NCBI RefSeq assembly: GCF_020442045.1
Contig: NZ_JAGRLA010000084.1
Location: forward strand, 1 to 33,560
Length of the DNA stretch: 33,560 nucleotides
Direction of reading: 5' to 3'
From: Bauldia sp.
Lineage (GTDB): Bacteria > Pseudomonadota > Alphaproteobacteria > Rhizobiales > Kaistiaceae
Part shown: in pieces, positions 1-7,538 of the stretch
Numbering within the stretch: the stretch's first letter is position 1
Layout: each line of letters begins with the position of its first letter
Notes under the pieces: model-generated
The model's database searches: none
Seen by the model: only the letters and a program-made list of their open reading frames with translations
Told to the model about the DNA's origin: nothing
Translations under genes and position numbers: made by a program

Positions 1-43
<43 letters not shown>

Positions 44-58
44 AAGATCGCCACGCGT

Positions 59-87
59 TCCATAGCCCAGAGTGACGCCGACGACAA
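59..87 (-). promoter_or_regulatory. Probable sigma-70 promoter of the tRNA-Arg gene
   Basis: On the minus strand a TTGTCG box (positions 87-82) is followed after 17 bases by TATGGA (64-59). This places transcription start around position 52, a few bases before the tRNA 5' end at 43. Both boxes are imperfect, but spacing and position suit a stable-RNA promoter. Confidence 0.45.
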
Positions 88-217
88 TGATCTGCCGTCA
101 CCCGTCGCACGCCGCTTATCCCGGCTCGGAACAGCAGTCGTGGCGGCGGCGAGGCCTGTCCGCCGTTTCGCCAATTGAAAAATTGCCAGTTGTCATTTCC
201 GCAAAACCGGCGTCAGA

Positions 218-757
218 GTGAGCGAGGTCCATTTCCGCTCGCGCAGGATGCGTAGCTTCTCGATCGGCGACGCCGCCCTTTCCGACATTGATGGCCTCGT
301 GCGGCTGGAGGAAGCCTCCTTCGGCTCCGACCGCATTTCACGGCGAAGCTTCCGCTGGCTGATCCGCTCGGCGAGCGCAATCTGCCGCGTGGCGCGGGCG
401 GGCGATGCGATTGCCGGCTATGCCGTGGTGCTGACGCGTGACGGCGGTTCGGTCGCACGCCTCTATTCGATCGCGGCCGACAAGCCCTGGCAGGGTATCG
501 GTCTCGCCACGACGCTGATTGCCGACGCCGAGCGGGCGGCCCGCGATCGTGGCATGACCCGGCTGCGGCTCGAAGTGCGGGAGGACAATAGCGGCGCGAT
601 CCGGCTTTACGAAAGGCTGGGCTTCGGGCGCTCGGGCCTTCGCGCCGAATATTATGCCGACAAGGCGAATGCCATCCGCTACGAGAAACGGTTGCCCGCC
701 CTTTGGCCGCCACGCGCAGCCACCGCATCGCGCCGAAACAGACAACCTGCAGGATAG
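218..757 (+). CDS. GNAT-family N-acetyltransferase (RimI-like)
   Basis: This 179-residue single-domain protein probably transfers an acetyl group from acetyl-CoA to an amine. The acetyl-CoA pyrophosphate-binding segment of the GNAT fold is visible as QGIGLATTLIADAE around residues 92-105. The C-terminal motif typical of RimI-like enzymes (NSGAIRLYERLGF) follows near residues 123-135. The reading frame begins with GTG at 218; an ATG at 248 (MRSFSIGD) is an equally credible start and would shorten the protein by 10 residues. It ends 7 bases before the ATP-grasp ligase gene, so the two are almost certainly cotranscribed. GNAT proteins next to RLAN-type ATP-grasp ligases are a known genomic association, proposed to modify a small peptide or amino-acid conjugate. 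The substrate is unknown. It is not RimI itself, whose context differs. Confidence 0.85.
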   Translation: MSEVHFRSRRMRSFSIGDAALSDIDGLVRLEEASFGSDRISRRSFRWLIRSASAICRVARAGDAIAGYAVVLTRDGGSVARLYSIAADKPWQGIGLATTLIADAERAARDRGMTRLRLEVREDNSGAIRLYERLGFGRSGLRAEYYADKANAIRYEKRLPALWPPRAATASRRNRQPAG

Positions 758-764
758 CCGAACC

Positions 765-2219
765 ATGGCCGACTGGGTGGTCATCGTCGATACGCTGAAG
801 GACTTTGACAATGCCGGCACGCCTCACAAGGTGATCACGGCCAACGACTATCTCGCCCGGGCAAACCTGTTCCGGGGGGCACGGCCGAAAATCATCAACC
901 TGTCGCGCTCCTTCGCCTACCAGAGCCGCGGCTACTACTGCTCGCTGCTTGCCGAGGCGCGGGGCCACCGGGTCATCCCTTCGGTCGAGACGATGATCGA
1001 CCTCGGCGCGCGCCAGCTCTACGCCCAGGCGGTCCCCGAACTCGAGGACGCTTTCGGCAAGGCGCTGGCCGGCACCGACGGAGCGGTCCCCGGCCGGCTT
1101 CTCGTCTACTTTGGCACGGTCGAGGACCATCGTTTCGACCGGTTCGGCAGGCTGGTCTTCGACTGGTTCCGGTGCCCCGTCCTCGAGGTCACAATCGAAG
1201 CGGGCGCTCGTCCCCAGATCAAGCGACTGGCGGCCGTGCCGGTTACCAGGCTGACGGCGGGTGAGCTCGAATTCTTCCACGCCGCGCTCCATAACCACAC
1301 CAGCCGGCAATGGCGCTCCCAACGGGATCGCGTGGCGCCGCGCTATTCATTCGCCGCGCTCCACGATCCAGCCGAAAGCCTGCCACCGTCGAGCATCGCA
1401 AGCCTCAGGCATTGGTCGAGAATCGCCGCGAAACTCGGCGTCGAGGTCGAGCCGATTACCCGGCGCGACCTTCCGCGCCTCGCGGAATTCGATGCTCTTT
1501 TCATTCGCGAGACGACCTCGATCGACAATCATACTTATCGCTTCGCCCGCCGGGCGGCGCAGGAGGGCATGCCGGTCATCGACGATCCGGTGTCGATGAT
1601 CCGCTGCACCAACAAGATCTACCTGCATGAATTGATGACCACAAACGGCCTGGCCGTGCCGCCGACGGTGATCATCGCCGGCAAGCAGGACCTCGTCCGC
1701 GCAGCCGATGAGCTCGGCTTCCCGATGGTTCTCAAGATTCCGGATTCCTCCTTCTCCCGCGGTGTCGCCAAGGTCGGCAACGCCGCCGAGCTCGAGGCGC
1801 TGTTCAGGCTCTGGTACGAGGACACCGACCTCCTGCTCGCACAGAAGTTCATGCCGACCGAATTCGATTGGCGCGTCGGCGTTCTCGGCGGCAAGCCGCT
1901 CTTCGTCACGCAGTACCTGATGGCTAAGAAGCACTGGCAGATCGTCAAGCACAGCGCCGACGGCAAGGCATTGGAGGGCGGCTTCCGCACGCCGTCGCTC
2001 GGCGAGGCGCCGCCCGCGGTGATCGACGTCGGTCTGCGCGCCGCCCAGTTGATCGGTGACGGCCTCTATGGCGTCGACCTCAAGGAGACCAGCGACGGGA
2101 TCTTCGTCGTCGAGGTCAACGACAACCCCAATATCGACCATGGCGTCGAAGACCGGGGCGAGAAGGACCAGGTGTGGATCGAGCTCACCAGATGGTTCAT
2201 CGATCGCCTCGAAGCCTAG
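765..2219 (+). CDS. RimK-like ATP-grasp amidoligase with N-terminal RLAN domain
   Basis: The protein has 484 residues from the ATG at 765. An upstream in-frame extension from 654 overlaps the preceding gene and is not credible. Residues 1 to about 150 match the RLAN domain (RimK-like ATP-grasp N-terminal), including INLSRSFAYQSRGYYCSLLA. The rest is a RimK/glutathione-synthetase-type ATP-grasp. It has an ATP-binding lysine in FPMVLKIPDSSFSRGV, an adenine-loop segment LLLAQKFMPTEFDWRVGVL, and the Mg-binding end GIFVVEVNDNPNIDHG. Such enzymes form amide or peptide bonds through an acyl-phosphate, with ATP converted to ADP. Together with the GNAT gene 7 bases upstream it forms a compact predicted modification module. 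In some gammaproteobacteria the GNAT partner is fused to a C39 peptidase; no peptidase is present here. Substrate and product are not known. Confidence 0.85.
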   Translation: MADWVVIVDTLKDFDNAGTPHKVITANDYLARANLFRGARPKIINLSRSFAYQSRGYYCSLLAEARGHRVIPSVETMIDLGARQLYAQAVPELEDAFGKALAGTDGAVPGRLLVYFGTVEDHRFDRFGRLVFDWFRCPVLEVTIEAGARPQIKRLAAVPVTRLTAGELEFFHAALHNHTSRQWRSQRDRVAPRYSFAALHDPAESLPPSSIASLRHWSRIAAKLGVEVEPITRRDLPRLAEFDALFIRETTSIDNHTYRFARRAAQEGMPVIDDPVSMIRCTNKIYLHELMTTNGLAVPPTVIIAGKQDLVRAADELGFPMVLKIPDSSFSRGVAKVGNAAELEALFRLWYEDTDLLLAQKFMPTEFDWRVGVLGGKPLFVTQYLMAKKHWQIVKHSADGKALEGGFRTPSLGEAPPAVIDVGLRAAQLIGDGLYGVDLKETSDGIFVVEVNDNPNIDHGVEDRGEKDQVWIELTRWFIDRLEA

Positions 2220-2229
2220 GTCGGCATCC

Positions 2230-2271
2230 CCTCCCGCGGGCCCCCGCGGAGGCTTCGATTGCCCCCTTTTT
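2230..2271 (+). terminator. Possible terminator after the ATP-grasp gene
   Basis: CCTCC and GCGG (2230-2239, with one bulged C) can pair with CCGCGGAGG (2244-2252) around a four-base loop. The following T-run is at 2267-2271, about 15 bases past the stem. That is too far for a textbook intrinsic terminator, so the call is weak. Confidence 0.35.
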
Positions 2272-2318
2272 GCCGCTTAGCGCGTGTTATCTCCGGCGTG
2301 GCGACAATGGGGTGAATC

Positions 2319-2618
2319 GTGAAAGTATTTCTGATCGTGGCGATGACAGGATTGATGGCCGGTTGTGCGAGCGTCGACAGCGGTGGACCAAGCAGACCTG
2401 ATCAAGGCATCTGGCTGAGAACCGATGGCCAGTCGGGGCGGAACAATCCCGCTCTCGCGCAGCAATTCGAGATCGACAAGGCATCCTGTACCGACCGCGG
2501 ACAGGTCAACCAGCTTTGCATGACCCACCGCGGCTACATCCTGGTGCCGCAGAGCCAGGTCGAGGCCAAGGCGGCCGAATTGCGCGCCGCCGCAGCCGCC
2601 CGCGGCACCGGCTATTGA
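2319..2618 (+). CDS. Small putative lipoprotein, function unknown
   Basis: This is a 99-residue protein with a GTG start. It begins with a short charged N-terminus, a hydrophobic stretch, and the lipobox LMAGC with the acylated cysteine at residue 16. That indicates Lgt/LspA processing and anchoring in the cytoplasmic or outer membrane. The mature part is hydrophilic and has two cysteines, in ASCTDRG and QLCMTHRGY. The CM-x-x-RGY pattern is common in short alphaproteobacterial lipoproteins of unknown role. It ends in an Ala-rich helix. The gene stands alone and is followed by a good intrinsic terminator at 2675-2713. Confidence 0.75.
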   Translation: MKVFLIVAMTGLMAGCASVDSGGPSRPDQGIWLRTDGQSGRNNPALAQQFEIDKASCTDRGQVNQLCMTHRGYILVPQSQVEAKAAELRAAAAARGTGY

Positions 2619-2674
2619 CGCGGGCCCTGTCCGGCGCCTGCCTTTCCCGTGGTGACGGAATAGCGTAGAGAAGA

Positions 2675-2713
2675 GTCGGATCCTCCGGGGGGTCCGGCTT
2701 CTTTTCTGTTCTT
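2675..2713 (+). terminator. Rho-independent terminator of the lipoprotein gene
   Basis: GTCGGATCC (2675-2683) pairs along nine positions, two of them G-T, with GGGTCCGGC (2690-2698) around a six-base loop. TTCTTTTCTGTTCTT follows directly. It separates the lipoprotein gene from the MFS gene 15 bases further on. Confidence 0.75.
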
Positions 2714-2727
2714 CCGTTGATCGCTGG

Positions 2728-3969
2728 ATGACTCACGCTGATGCCTCCTCGCCTCAGCCAGCCTGGGGCGCGCTTCGCCACCGCGGATTCGCGCTCTTCT
2801 GGGTGTCGCGCTTCTGCACGACCTTCGCCACGCAGATCGTCAGCGTCGCGGTGGGATGGCAGATCTACGACCTGACCCGCGATCCTTTCGATCTTGGCCT
2901 GGTAGGCCTCGTCCAGTTCGCTCCATCGCTTCTGCTGGTCCTGGTAACCGGCGCGGTCTCCGATCGATTCAATCGACGGATGATCGTCGCCATCTGCCAG
3001 TTCATCGAGGCAATCTGTGCCGGCTTGTTGCTCTATCTGGTCTGGACCGGCGACGTGACCGTCCCCGCGATCTTCGCCACGTTGGTCGCCTTCGGCGTGG
3101 CGCGGGCCTTCATGAATCCGGCGTCCCAATCGCTGATCCCGAATCTGGTGCCGGCGGAGGCACTCGCCAGCGCCATCGCCCTGTCGTCGTCATCCTGGCA
3201 GATCGCGGTCATTCTCGGGCCGGTGGCCGGCGGGCTTCTCTACGGCCTTGGAGCGGATATCGCCTATTTCGCCGCCGTCGCCATTTTCATCGCCGCGGCG
3301 ATCCTGATCGCCCTGGTTCCCCGGCCGCCGCAAAAGACCGTGCCCGAGCCGGCGAATTGGACGACCGTGATCGCGGGCTTCCGCTACGTGTGGCACGAGA
3401 AGATCGTCCTCGGCGCGATCTCCCTCGACCTCTTCGCGGTCCTGCTCGGCGGGGCGGTCGCGTTGTTGCCGGCCTATGCGCGGGACGTGCTCGACGTCGG
3501 GCCGTGGGGGCTCGGCCTGTTGCGATCGGCGCCGGGAATCGGCGCGATCGTCGTCGCGCTGGTACTGGCGGTTCGGCCGATCCGCGACCATGCCGGCCTG
3601 ATCATGTTTGCCTGCGTTGCCTTGTTCGGTGCTTTCACGCTGACCTTCGGCCTTTCGACCCTCGTCTGGCTCTCGGTCGCCGCACTGGCCCTGGCAGGCG
3701 CCGCCGATATGGTCAGCGTCTATATTCGCGAAACGCTGATCCAGCTCTGGACGCCCGATGCCGTGCGCGGTCGCGTCAACGCCGTCAACATGGTGTTCAT
3801 CGGCGCGTCGAACGAACTCGGCGAATTTCGCGCCGGCTCGGTCGCGGCGCTGATCGGCCTGGTGCCGGCCGTGGTGATCGGCGGTATCGGCACCATCGCC
3901 GTCGCCGGCCTGTGGATGTTCATGTTCCCAGCCCTCAGGAAGGCCCGCCACCTCAGCGGACGGGTCTAG
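2728..3969 (+). CDS. MFS transporter, EntS-like (MFS_3) family
   Basis: This 413-residue protein has about twelve hydrophobic segments. It has a typical loop 2-3 motif (GAVSDRFNRRMIVA, near residues 77-90) and a mid-protein cytoplasmic linker (VPRPPQKTVPEP). The N-terminal WGALRHRGFALFWVSRF and the overall pattern match the proton-coupled exporter group that includes the enterobactin exporter EntS. It probably sits in the inner membrane and exports a small molecule using the proton gradient. It has no neighbour in the same transcription unit: a terminator lies just upstream, and the asparaginase gene downstream runs the other way. The substrate cannot be told from sequence. ATG 2728 is the first in-frame start after the terminator; no strong Shine-Dalgarno sequence is visible. 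Confidence 0.85.
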   Translation: MTHADASSPQPAWGALRHRGFALFWVSRFCTTFATQIVSVAVGWQIYDLTRDPFDLGLVGLVQFAPSLLLVLVTGAVSDRFNRRMIVAICQFIEAICAGLLLYLVWTGDVTVPAIFATLVAFGVARAFMNPASQSLIPNLVPAEALASAIALSSSSWQIAVILGPVAGGLLYGLGADIAYFAAVAIFIAAAILIALVPRPPQKTVPEPANWTTVIAGFRYVWHEKIVLGAISLDLFAVLLGGAVALLPAYARDVLDVGPWGLGLLRSAPGIGAIVVALVLAVRPIRDHAGLIMFACVALFGAFTLTFGLSTLVWLSVAALALAGAADMVSVYIRETLIQLWTPDAVRGRVNAVNMVFIGASNELGEFRAGSVAALIGLVPAVVIGGIGTIAVAGLWMFMFPALRKARHLSGRV

Positions 3970-4026
3970 AGAAAAGCGCGCGTCTTGATCATCCGTTATT
4001 GCGCATCGATGGGCTGTGCTTCTTGC

Positions 4027-5004
4027 TCACCCTCCTAAATACTCAATCTCTGCGCGCATTTGATCGCCGCTCAGGTCCATTCCGAGCAGAACCGACAGGA
4101 GCACCCGCGCTTTCTGACCGCTCAGGTCTCCCGCGAACACGATTCCCGCTTCGGCCAAGGTCTTGCCGCCGCCGTTGCCGTAGATTGGCTTCACGCGTCC
4201 CCTTTGGCAGCGGCTGGTCATGATGACCGGAATACCCTTCTTGATCACGTCGGCGGCGGCCGCGGTAACGGCGGGAGTGGCGTTGCCCCGCCCGAACCCC
4301 TCCAGTACCAGGGCCTGCGCTCCATTGTCGGCGGCGAAGCGCACATAGCGGTCGCTGGTTCCCATGGCGAGCTTGATCAGGTCGATATCCGTCGCGACCC
4401 GGTCAGCATCATAGACGCGGCGCAACATGGGTTTGCGATGCACGACGACACGGTCGCCGTCGATGTCGCCGAGCTTGCCGTGCTCAGCAGAAAGGAAGGT
4501 GTCGGTGCGTGACGTATGGGATTTCGTGACGTCGCGCGCGGCATGGAATTCGTGGTCGAAGCAGATCACAGCTCCCAGGCCGCATGCCTCGTCGGATGCG
4601 GCGAGGCGGAGGGAGTCGGCCAGGTTCTGCGGGCCGTCGGGGTTTGGCTCGTCGGCGGCATGCTGGGCACCCGTGTAGACGATAGGCTTGTCCGACCCGA
4701 CGACGAGATCGGCCATGAAGGCGCTCTCCTCCATCGTATCCGTTCCGTGCGCGACGACGACGCCGTCGAAACCATCTTCGAGGCGCCTGGAAACATGCCG
4801 CGCGAGGGAAAAGCTGAGCGGCAGATCCATGGCGTAGCTGCCCACCTTGCAGAAGTCGTCGACGGTAACGTCTATCTCTCCAATCGGGTAAGTCAGCATG
4901 GCCCGCAATTCGGACCCGGTAATGCTTGCCGTCACATGCCCGCTATGTGGATCGCGCTGTGACGCGATCGTCCCTCCCGTCGTTATCAGGCATACTTTCC
5001 GCAT
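4027..5004 (-). CDS. Asparaginase-family amidohydrolase, cytoplasmic
   Basis: The protein has 325 residues from the ATG at 5004-5002; a longer frame reaching 5193 overlaps the upstream regulator gene. Both threonine motifs of the family are present: TTGGTIA with catalytic Thr12 and HGTDTMEE with Thr88-Asp89. The family hydrolyses the side-chain amide of asparagine or glutamine, releasing ammonia. No signal peptide is seen. By eye, the substrate-carboxylate pair Ser58-Gln59 of E. coli AnsB appears here as Ser56-Tyr57, and no tyrosine stands at the usual flexible-loop position (HVTASITG). A substrate other than asparagine is therefore plausible. It lies 97 bases downstream of the LacI-type regulator on the same strand and faces away from the importer operon. 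That suggests it is part of the same regulon and works on the imported compound or a breakdown product. Confidence 0.88.
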   Translation of the reverse strand: MRKVCLITTGGTIASQRDPHSGHVTASITGSELRAMLTYPIGEIDVTVDDFCKVGSYAMDLPLSFSLARHVSRRLEDGFDGVVVAHGTDTMEESAFMADLVVGSDKPIVYTGAQHAADEPNPDGPQNLADSLRLAASDEACGLGAVICFDHEFHAARDVTKSHTSRTDTFLSAEHGKLGDIDGDRVVVHRKPMLRRVYDADRVATDIDLIKLAMGTSDRYVRFAADNGAQALVLEGFGRGNATPAVTAAAADVIKKGIPVIMTSRCQRGRVKPIYGNGGGKTLAEAGIVFAGDLSGQKARVLLSVLLGMDLSGDQMRAEIEYLGG

Positions 5005-5101
5005 TCGAAGGCCTCGTTGAAGTGTCTGTTTGATTGAATTTCGGATGAGGTAGGAGAGGCGCCCGCAGGAAGACGCCGGCACAGAGACGGAGAGGCTGGA
5101 G

Positions 5102-6127
5102 CTATCTCTCCAGACGGCCTCGCGACGAATCGCGGACGACCAGATAAGGAGTAAGCCGCCGGGAGGCGACGGCTTCTCCGTCCATTCGGGCAAGGATCAT
5201 CTCGATAGCCGTGCGACCCATGACGTCGATAGGCACGCGCACGCTGGAAAGCGGCACCAACAGGTCGTCCGCGATGGTGATGTCGTTGTAGCCGACGACC
5301 GCGATATCCCTTCCGACCTCGAGCCTTTCGTCGCGGATCACGCCCATCACGCCGATGGCGGAATAGTCGTTGACGGCAAAGATGGCGGTTGGCCGAGGCC
5401 GCATGGCGAGCAGTTCCCTTGCCGCCCGGCGGCCGGCCGCGGCATCGAAACCGGCATTGATGACCATTTCGGGAGGGAGGACCATGTCCTCCTTTGCCAG
5501 TGCATCAAGAAAACCCTTCGCCCGGACGACGCCCGAGCTGGCGTAGCTCGGGCCGTTAACGATAGCTATGTGTCGATGACCTATGTCGAGAAAGTGCCGT
5601 GCGACGATCGCTCCTCCTACCTCGTCGTCCCACGTCACCGAAGGGTGGCTTCCCGACGAGCGGTTGAACAGGATGAACGGCACGTTGCGCTCCGCAAGTT
5701 CGTCGAGGAAGGGCGCCTCGAGATGCGCGTCCCCAATCAACAGGCCGTCGAACCTGCGGTCGAGATAGTGCTCGATCCTTCGCCGCTGTTGCTCGGGGTC
5801 GTCTCCGGACGAGCCGCCAACCGCGAGATAGCCGCGCGATTGCGCATGCTGTTCGATGGATTCATAGACCGCGGCCATGACCACGTCGGTCAGGCGCGTA
5901 ACGACGACGCCGAGCGCATGCGTCCGGCGGCTCCTGAGGCTGGCTGCCCAGACATCGGGCCGATAGCCGAGCTGATCGGCCAAACGCCTTATCTCTTGCG
6001 CGACCTCGCTGTCGGAGTTCGCCGGGCGTTGCCGCAACACGCGCGACACGGTGGAAACGTTGACGCCCGCCATGTCCGCGATGGAACGCATGGTGGTTCG
6101 TCCTGGCTTCGTCGTATCCTTCGCCAT
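5102..6127 (-). CDS. LacI-family transcriptional regulator
   Basis: This 341-residue protein carries the LacI-type helix-turn-helix at its N-terminus (SIADMAGVNVSTVSRVLRQR, about residues 15-34). A hinge region and a periplasmic-binding-protein-like sensor domain follow, containing FDGLLIGDA, AIFAVNDYSAIGVM and the dimer-core segment IAVVGYNDITIADDL. It is transcribed away from the ABC importer operon, from a 296-base intergenic region that contains a perfect 30-bp palindrome with CG-centred half operators (6349-6378). A repressor of the importer operon, released by a ligand related to the transported compound, is the natural reading. A GAGAGGGGA Shine-Dalgarno sequence precedes the ATG at 6127. 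The asparaginase-like gene follows in the same direction. Confidence 0.92.
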   Translation of the reverse strand: MAKDTTKPGRTTMRSIADMAGVNVSTVSRVLRQRPANSDSEVAQEIRRLADQLGYRPDVWAASLRSRRTHALGVVVTRLTDVVMAAVYESIEQHAQSRGYLAVGGSSGDDPEQQRRRIEHYLDRRFDGLLIGDAHLEAPFLDELAERNVPFILFNRSSGSHPSVTWDDEVGGAIVARHFLDIGHRHIAIVNGPSYASSGVVRAKGFLDALAKEDMVLPPEMVINAGFDAAAGRRAARELLAMRPRPTAIFAVNDYSAIGVMGVIRDERLEVGRDIAVVGYNDITIADDLLVPLSSVRVPIDVMGRTAIEMILARMDGEAVASRRLTPYLVVRDSSRGRLER

Positions 6128-6315
6128 ATCCCCTCTCTCGCTCCGGCTTAGCGACGACAGTCTGCTATCTGGCGAACGCTAACGGCAAGCAGGTCGATAC
6201 CGCATCGGTAGCCCGTCGTGGGACGCGCATGGCGCCTCGGCAGCCGGTTCGTGATCACGATCGCCGCTCGCCATCGAATTGTCCGTCGCAAAAGTCTCGG
6301 CTCACCTGGGCACCC

Positions 6316-6345
6316 TTGACACGAATAAGCTAACCGTGATGTTAA
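6316..6345 (+). promoter_or_regulatory. Promoter of the ABC importer/catabolic operon
   Basis: A perfect -35 box TTGACA (6316-6321) is followed after 18 bases by TGTTAA (6340-6345), with an extended -10 TG at 6337-6338. Predicted transcription start is near 6352, inside the palindromic operator that begins at 6349. This is the geometry expected for repression by blocking initiation. Confidence 0.6.
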
Positions 6346-6348
6346 ATG

Positions 6349-6378
6349 GGTGCAAACGATTGCGCAATCGTTTGCACC
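6349..6378 (+). promoter_or_regulatory. Perfect 30-bp palindrome: double LacI-type operator
   Basis: The left half is GGTGCAAACGATTGC and the right half is its exact reverse complement, with no spacer. Each half contains a LacI-type, CG-centred operator of its own (TGCAAACGATTGCG and its mirror image CGCAATCGTTTGCA). The element can be read as two overlapping operators in opposite orientation or as one extended palindrome. It lies across the predicted start site of the importer operon, and the divergent LacI-type regulator is the obvious binder. Binding is inferred. Confidence 0.75.
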
Positions 6379-6423
6379 GGTCGTCACAACCGCCGGAAGT
6401 CCGGCACAAAGTGGAGGAAGCGA

Positions 6424-7473
6424 ATGCGACAGCATCGCGTTATTGCAACGGTTTGTTTTGCCCTGGTTTGCTCGGGCGCGTTCAGCGTGGTCGATCACGC
6501 CGCCGCCGCCGAGAAGAAGGTGATCGGATTTGCCGTGCCCGTGCTGGCCAATCCGTTCTGGAAGCAGGAAGTCGACTTCGCCAAGCGTGTGGCCGACGAA
6601 CTTGGCGGGGAACTCATCGTCGAGGATGCCAACCAGGACGAAGCGAAGCAGCTTCAGATCATGGATAACTTCGCGTCCCGCAAGGTTGACGCCATCATCA
6701 CGGCGCCGGTGACGACCGCCGTCGCGCCCGCCCTCATCAAGGCTGCCGGCCGCGCCAATATTCCGATTTTCTTCGCCGAGCGCACACCGGGCTTCGAGCC
6801 GGATCCGGATAAGTATCCGCAATATATCGGCTTCGTCGGCGCCGATAGCCATCAGGGCGCATTGGCCACGGCCAAGGCGCTCTATGATGCCGGCGCGCGC
6901 AAGATCGTCGCCACGACCGGCACCAAGGGCAGCTCGATCGCGGAAGACCGCATCGGCGGCCTGAAGGAATTCGCCAGCCAACATCCCGATTTCGAAGTCC
7001 TGCAGATCCAGTACGGGGTCGAACTGCGCGAGGACGGCATCAAGGCGACCGAAAACTATCTCTCCGCCTATCCGGGACCTGGTTTCGACGGTATCTGGAA
7101 CTACGACGATGGCGCGGCGATCGGTGCGGCCGCGGCTCTGAAGCAGGCCAGTCTGACCGGCAAGGTGCTGGTCACCGGCTTCGATGCGGAGGCCGATGGC
7201 GCCCAGGCGATCAAGGCTGGTGATATCCTGGCCGATTCCGGTGGACAGTTCATCGACGGCGGCTTCGCCTATATCATGGCCTTCGACTATCTCAACGGCC
7301 ACCAGCCGAAGAATCCCTACATCGTCATGGACTACCTTTTGGTCACCAAGGACAACGCGGACAAGTACATCGAGCAGTTCGGTTCGGGCTTCCCGCCTTA
7401 CGACATCAAGAATATGTCCGTGACCTACAATCCCGACGCGTCGACCGACGACTACAAGATCGCGATTCAGTAG
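6424..7473 (+). CDS. ABC importer periplasmic binding protein, ribose-type (CUT2)
   Basis: The protein has 349 residues from the ATG at 6424, which has GGAGG at 6413-6417; an in-frame start at 6346 lies within the operator region and is rejected. The N-terminus is a Sec signal peptide ending near HAAAA/EKK (residue about 24). The mature protein is a Peripla_BP_4-type sugar-binding protein with KVIGFAVPVLANPFW, an NPFW segment typical of this family, and KVDAIITAPVTTAVAP. The family binds monosaccharides, polyols or related small ligands in the periplasm and delivers them to a RbsC-type permease. It is the first gene of the rightward operon. The strong stem-loop after its stop codon would favour a higher level of this protein than of the membrane components. 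The ligand is unknown. Confidence 0.9.
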   Translation: MRQHRVIATVCFALVCSGAFSVVDHAAAAEKKVIGFAVPVLANPFWKQEVDFAKRVADELGGELIVEDANQDEAKQLQIMDNFASRKVDAIITAPVTTAVAPALIKAAGRANIPIFFAERTPGFEPDPDKYPQYIGFVGADSHQGALATAKALYDAGARKIVATTGTKGSSIAEDRIGGLKEFASQHPDFEVLQIQYGVELREDGIKATENYLSAYPGPGFDGIWNYDDGAAIGAAAALKQASLTGKVLVTGFDAEADGAQAIKAGDILADSGGQFIDGGFAYIMAFDYLNGHQPKNPYIVMDYLLVTKDNADKYIEQFGSGFPPYDIKNMSVTYNPDASTDDYKIAIQ

Positions 7474-7483
7474 CGACTCGCGT

Positions 7484-7519
7484 GGGCGGGCCGGCGTAAT
7501 GCGCCGGACCGCCCCTTTT
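7484..7519 (+). terminator. Intra-operon stem-loop (partial terminator or mRNA stabiliser)
   Basis: GGGCGG-G-CCGGCG (7484-7496) pairs with CGCCGG-A-CCGCCC (7502-7514): twelve base pairs with one G-A mismatch and a five-base loop TAATG. It is followed by CTTTTG. It lies between the binding-protein gene and the ATPase gene, as often seen in ABC operons where most transcripts stop, or are protected, after the binding-protein gene. Confidence 0.7.
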
Positions 7520-7538
7520 GCGAAGCAGAAAGGCAAAG

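Noticed and set aside
213..1322. Open frame of 369 codons opposite the GNAT and ATP-grasp genes
   Set aside because: No family features, low-complexity basic sequence, and two well-supported genes occupy the other strand.
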